Part shown: piece by piece, positions 5,997-6,601 of the stretch
Numbering within the stretch: the first letter of the stretch is position 1
Layout: each line of letters opens with the position of its first letter
DNA from: Haloquadratum sp. J07HQX50
GTDB lineage: Archaea > Halobacteriota > Halobacteria > Halobacteriales > Haloferacaceae
Assembly (NCBI GenBank): GCA_000416005.1
Contig: KE356562.1
Coordinates: 1,203,520 to 1,210,120 of the forward strand
Length of the DNA stretch: 6,601 nucleotides
Reading direction: 5' to 3'
Notes under the pieces: generated by a model
Databases searched by the model: none
What the model was told of the DNA's origin: nothing
The model's input: only the letters and a program-made list of their open reading frames with translations
Program-made: the position numbers and the translations under genes

Positions 5997-6601
5997 TTAC
6001 CACTCAGCAATCCGCCCATCATCATGTCGCCACGTGGGGCATCGCCAGTCTACATTCCCCTCACGAGATTCGACAACATCTGTATCGATCTCGATTCCAA
6101 GACCAGGTTCACTGGGCGGTGCAACTGTCCCCGCGGTAAATTGAAACACACTTGGATCAACAAGATAGTCAAGTACATCGCTGGTATCGTTGTAATGAAT
6201 GCTTAGACTTTGTTCTTGAATGAGTGCATTCGGTGTGCAGAAGTCGACTTGGACGCAAGCTGCCAGTGCGATCGGACCAAGTGGACAGTGAGGCGCCAGA
6301 GCGACATCGTATGTCTCGGCCATCCCTGCAATCTTTTTGACCTCACTGATTCCTCCAGCATGCGAGAGGTCGGGCTGGATCAGGTCAACAGCACCAGTCT
6401 CGAGTAGCGGTTTGAAATCCCATCGCGAGTACAGGCGTTCACCTGTCGCCAGAGGAGTCGATGTATGTGCAGCTAATTCGGGAAGGGCATCATCAGCACC
6501 TGGAGTTACGGGCTCTTCGATAAACATTGGATCATATGGCTCCAGTGCTTGCGCCAAGCGCGGTAGCCATCGCTTTTGAGACGCGGCCGTGAAAGTCGAC
6601 A
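5997..6601 (-). pseudogene. dgoD: D-galactonate dehydratase (DgoD-like), C-terminal half, with a frameshift; N-terminus outside the window
   Basis: An enolase-superfamily dehydratase closely resembling DgoD, which converts D-galactonate to 2-keto-3-deoxy-D-galactonate. Visible elements in order are FIEEPV, GERLYSRWDFK, QPDLSHAGGISE, APHCPLGPIALAAC, QEQSLSIHYN, PGLGIEID and a C-terminal WRHDDGRIAEW, matching the DgoD end motif. Catalytic His and Glu (in APHCP and QEQS) are present. The frame is broken: bases 6600-6559 encode VDFHGRVSKAMATA, including the DFHGR metal-ligand and general-acid motif. The continuation LAQALEPYDPMF lies in another frame, starting at 6557. One extra base (about 6558, within a CGCGC run) joins them, and staying in the first frame reaches TGA at 6532-6534. 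This is either a real inactivating mutation or a sequencing error, in which case it is an intact CDS. A TTG start at 6557 would be an artefact. The stop TAA is at 5997-5999. Confidence 0.82.

Noticed and set aside
5997..6557. An intact 186-aa protein starting at TTG 6557
   Set aside because: The homologous protein continues upstream in another frame (DFHGRVSKAMA). A TTG start here would omit catalytic residues and about half of the family length.
6210..6579. Plus-strand ORFs opposite the dgoD-like gene
   Set aside because: Opposite strand of a sequence with unmistakable galactonate dehydratase motifs.

Overview
The window looks like a sugar or sugar-acid catabolic locus from a haloarchaeon. 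The predicted proteins are rich in Asp/Glu. The solute-binding protein has a twin-arginine plus lipobox export signal typical of halophilic archaea. Start codons mostly lack a Shine-Dalgarno sequence and sit about 25-35 nt downstream of archaeal TATA-like boxes, which suggests leaderless mRNAs. Base composition is moderate to AT-leaning for a haloarchaeon, which recalls Haloquadratum, but the genus is an inference and not demonstrated.

Layout: positions 1-997 (minus) hold the N-terminal part of a Tat-exported ABC sugar-binding lipoprotein, cut by the left edge. A gene-free stretch of about 930 bp (998-1926) carries two small palindromes upstream of that gene, then a degenerate non-coding block with terminal hairpins resembling a non-autonomous IS200/IS605-type element (about 1297-1715), then regulatory-looking inverted repeats in front of the next gene. 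Positions 1927-3102 (plus) encode an enolase-superfamily sugar-acid dehydratase. It converges, with only 6 bp between stop codons, on an SMP-30/gluconolactonase-type lactonase (3109-3972, minus). Upstream of the lactonase in the same direction is a YdfG-like short-chain dehydrogenase (4019-4780, minus). After a 316-bp spacer come a second short-chain dehydrogenase (5097-5870, minus) and a DgoD-type galactonate dehydratase (5997 to beyond 6601, minus). The reading frame of that last gene is broken about 45 bases from the right edge.

How the genes fit together (inference from families): binding protein = uptake; SDR = oxidation of an aldose to its lactone, or of a keto-deoxy acid; SMP-30 protein = lactone to aldonate; enolase-superfamily dehydratase = aldonate to 2-keto-3-deoxy-aldonate. 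This is the first half of a non-phosphorylating oxidative sugar pathway (De Ley-Doudoroff or Entner-Doudoroff-like). No 2-keto-3-deoxy-sugar-acid kinase, aldolase or diketo-acid hydrolase lies in the window, so the lower half must be elsewhere. The actual sugar cannot be read from the sequence.

The points most worth a second look are the frameshift in the dgoD-like gene, the IS200/IS605-like palindromic non-coding element, and the loss of the conserved catalytic Asn in the second SDR. The regulatory inverted repeats around the plus-strand dehydratase promoter also deserve attention.
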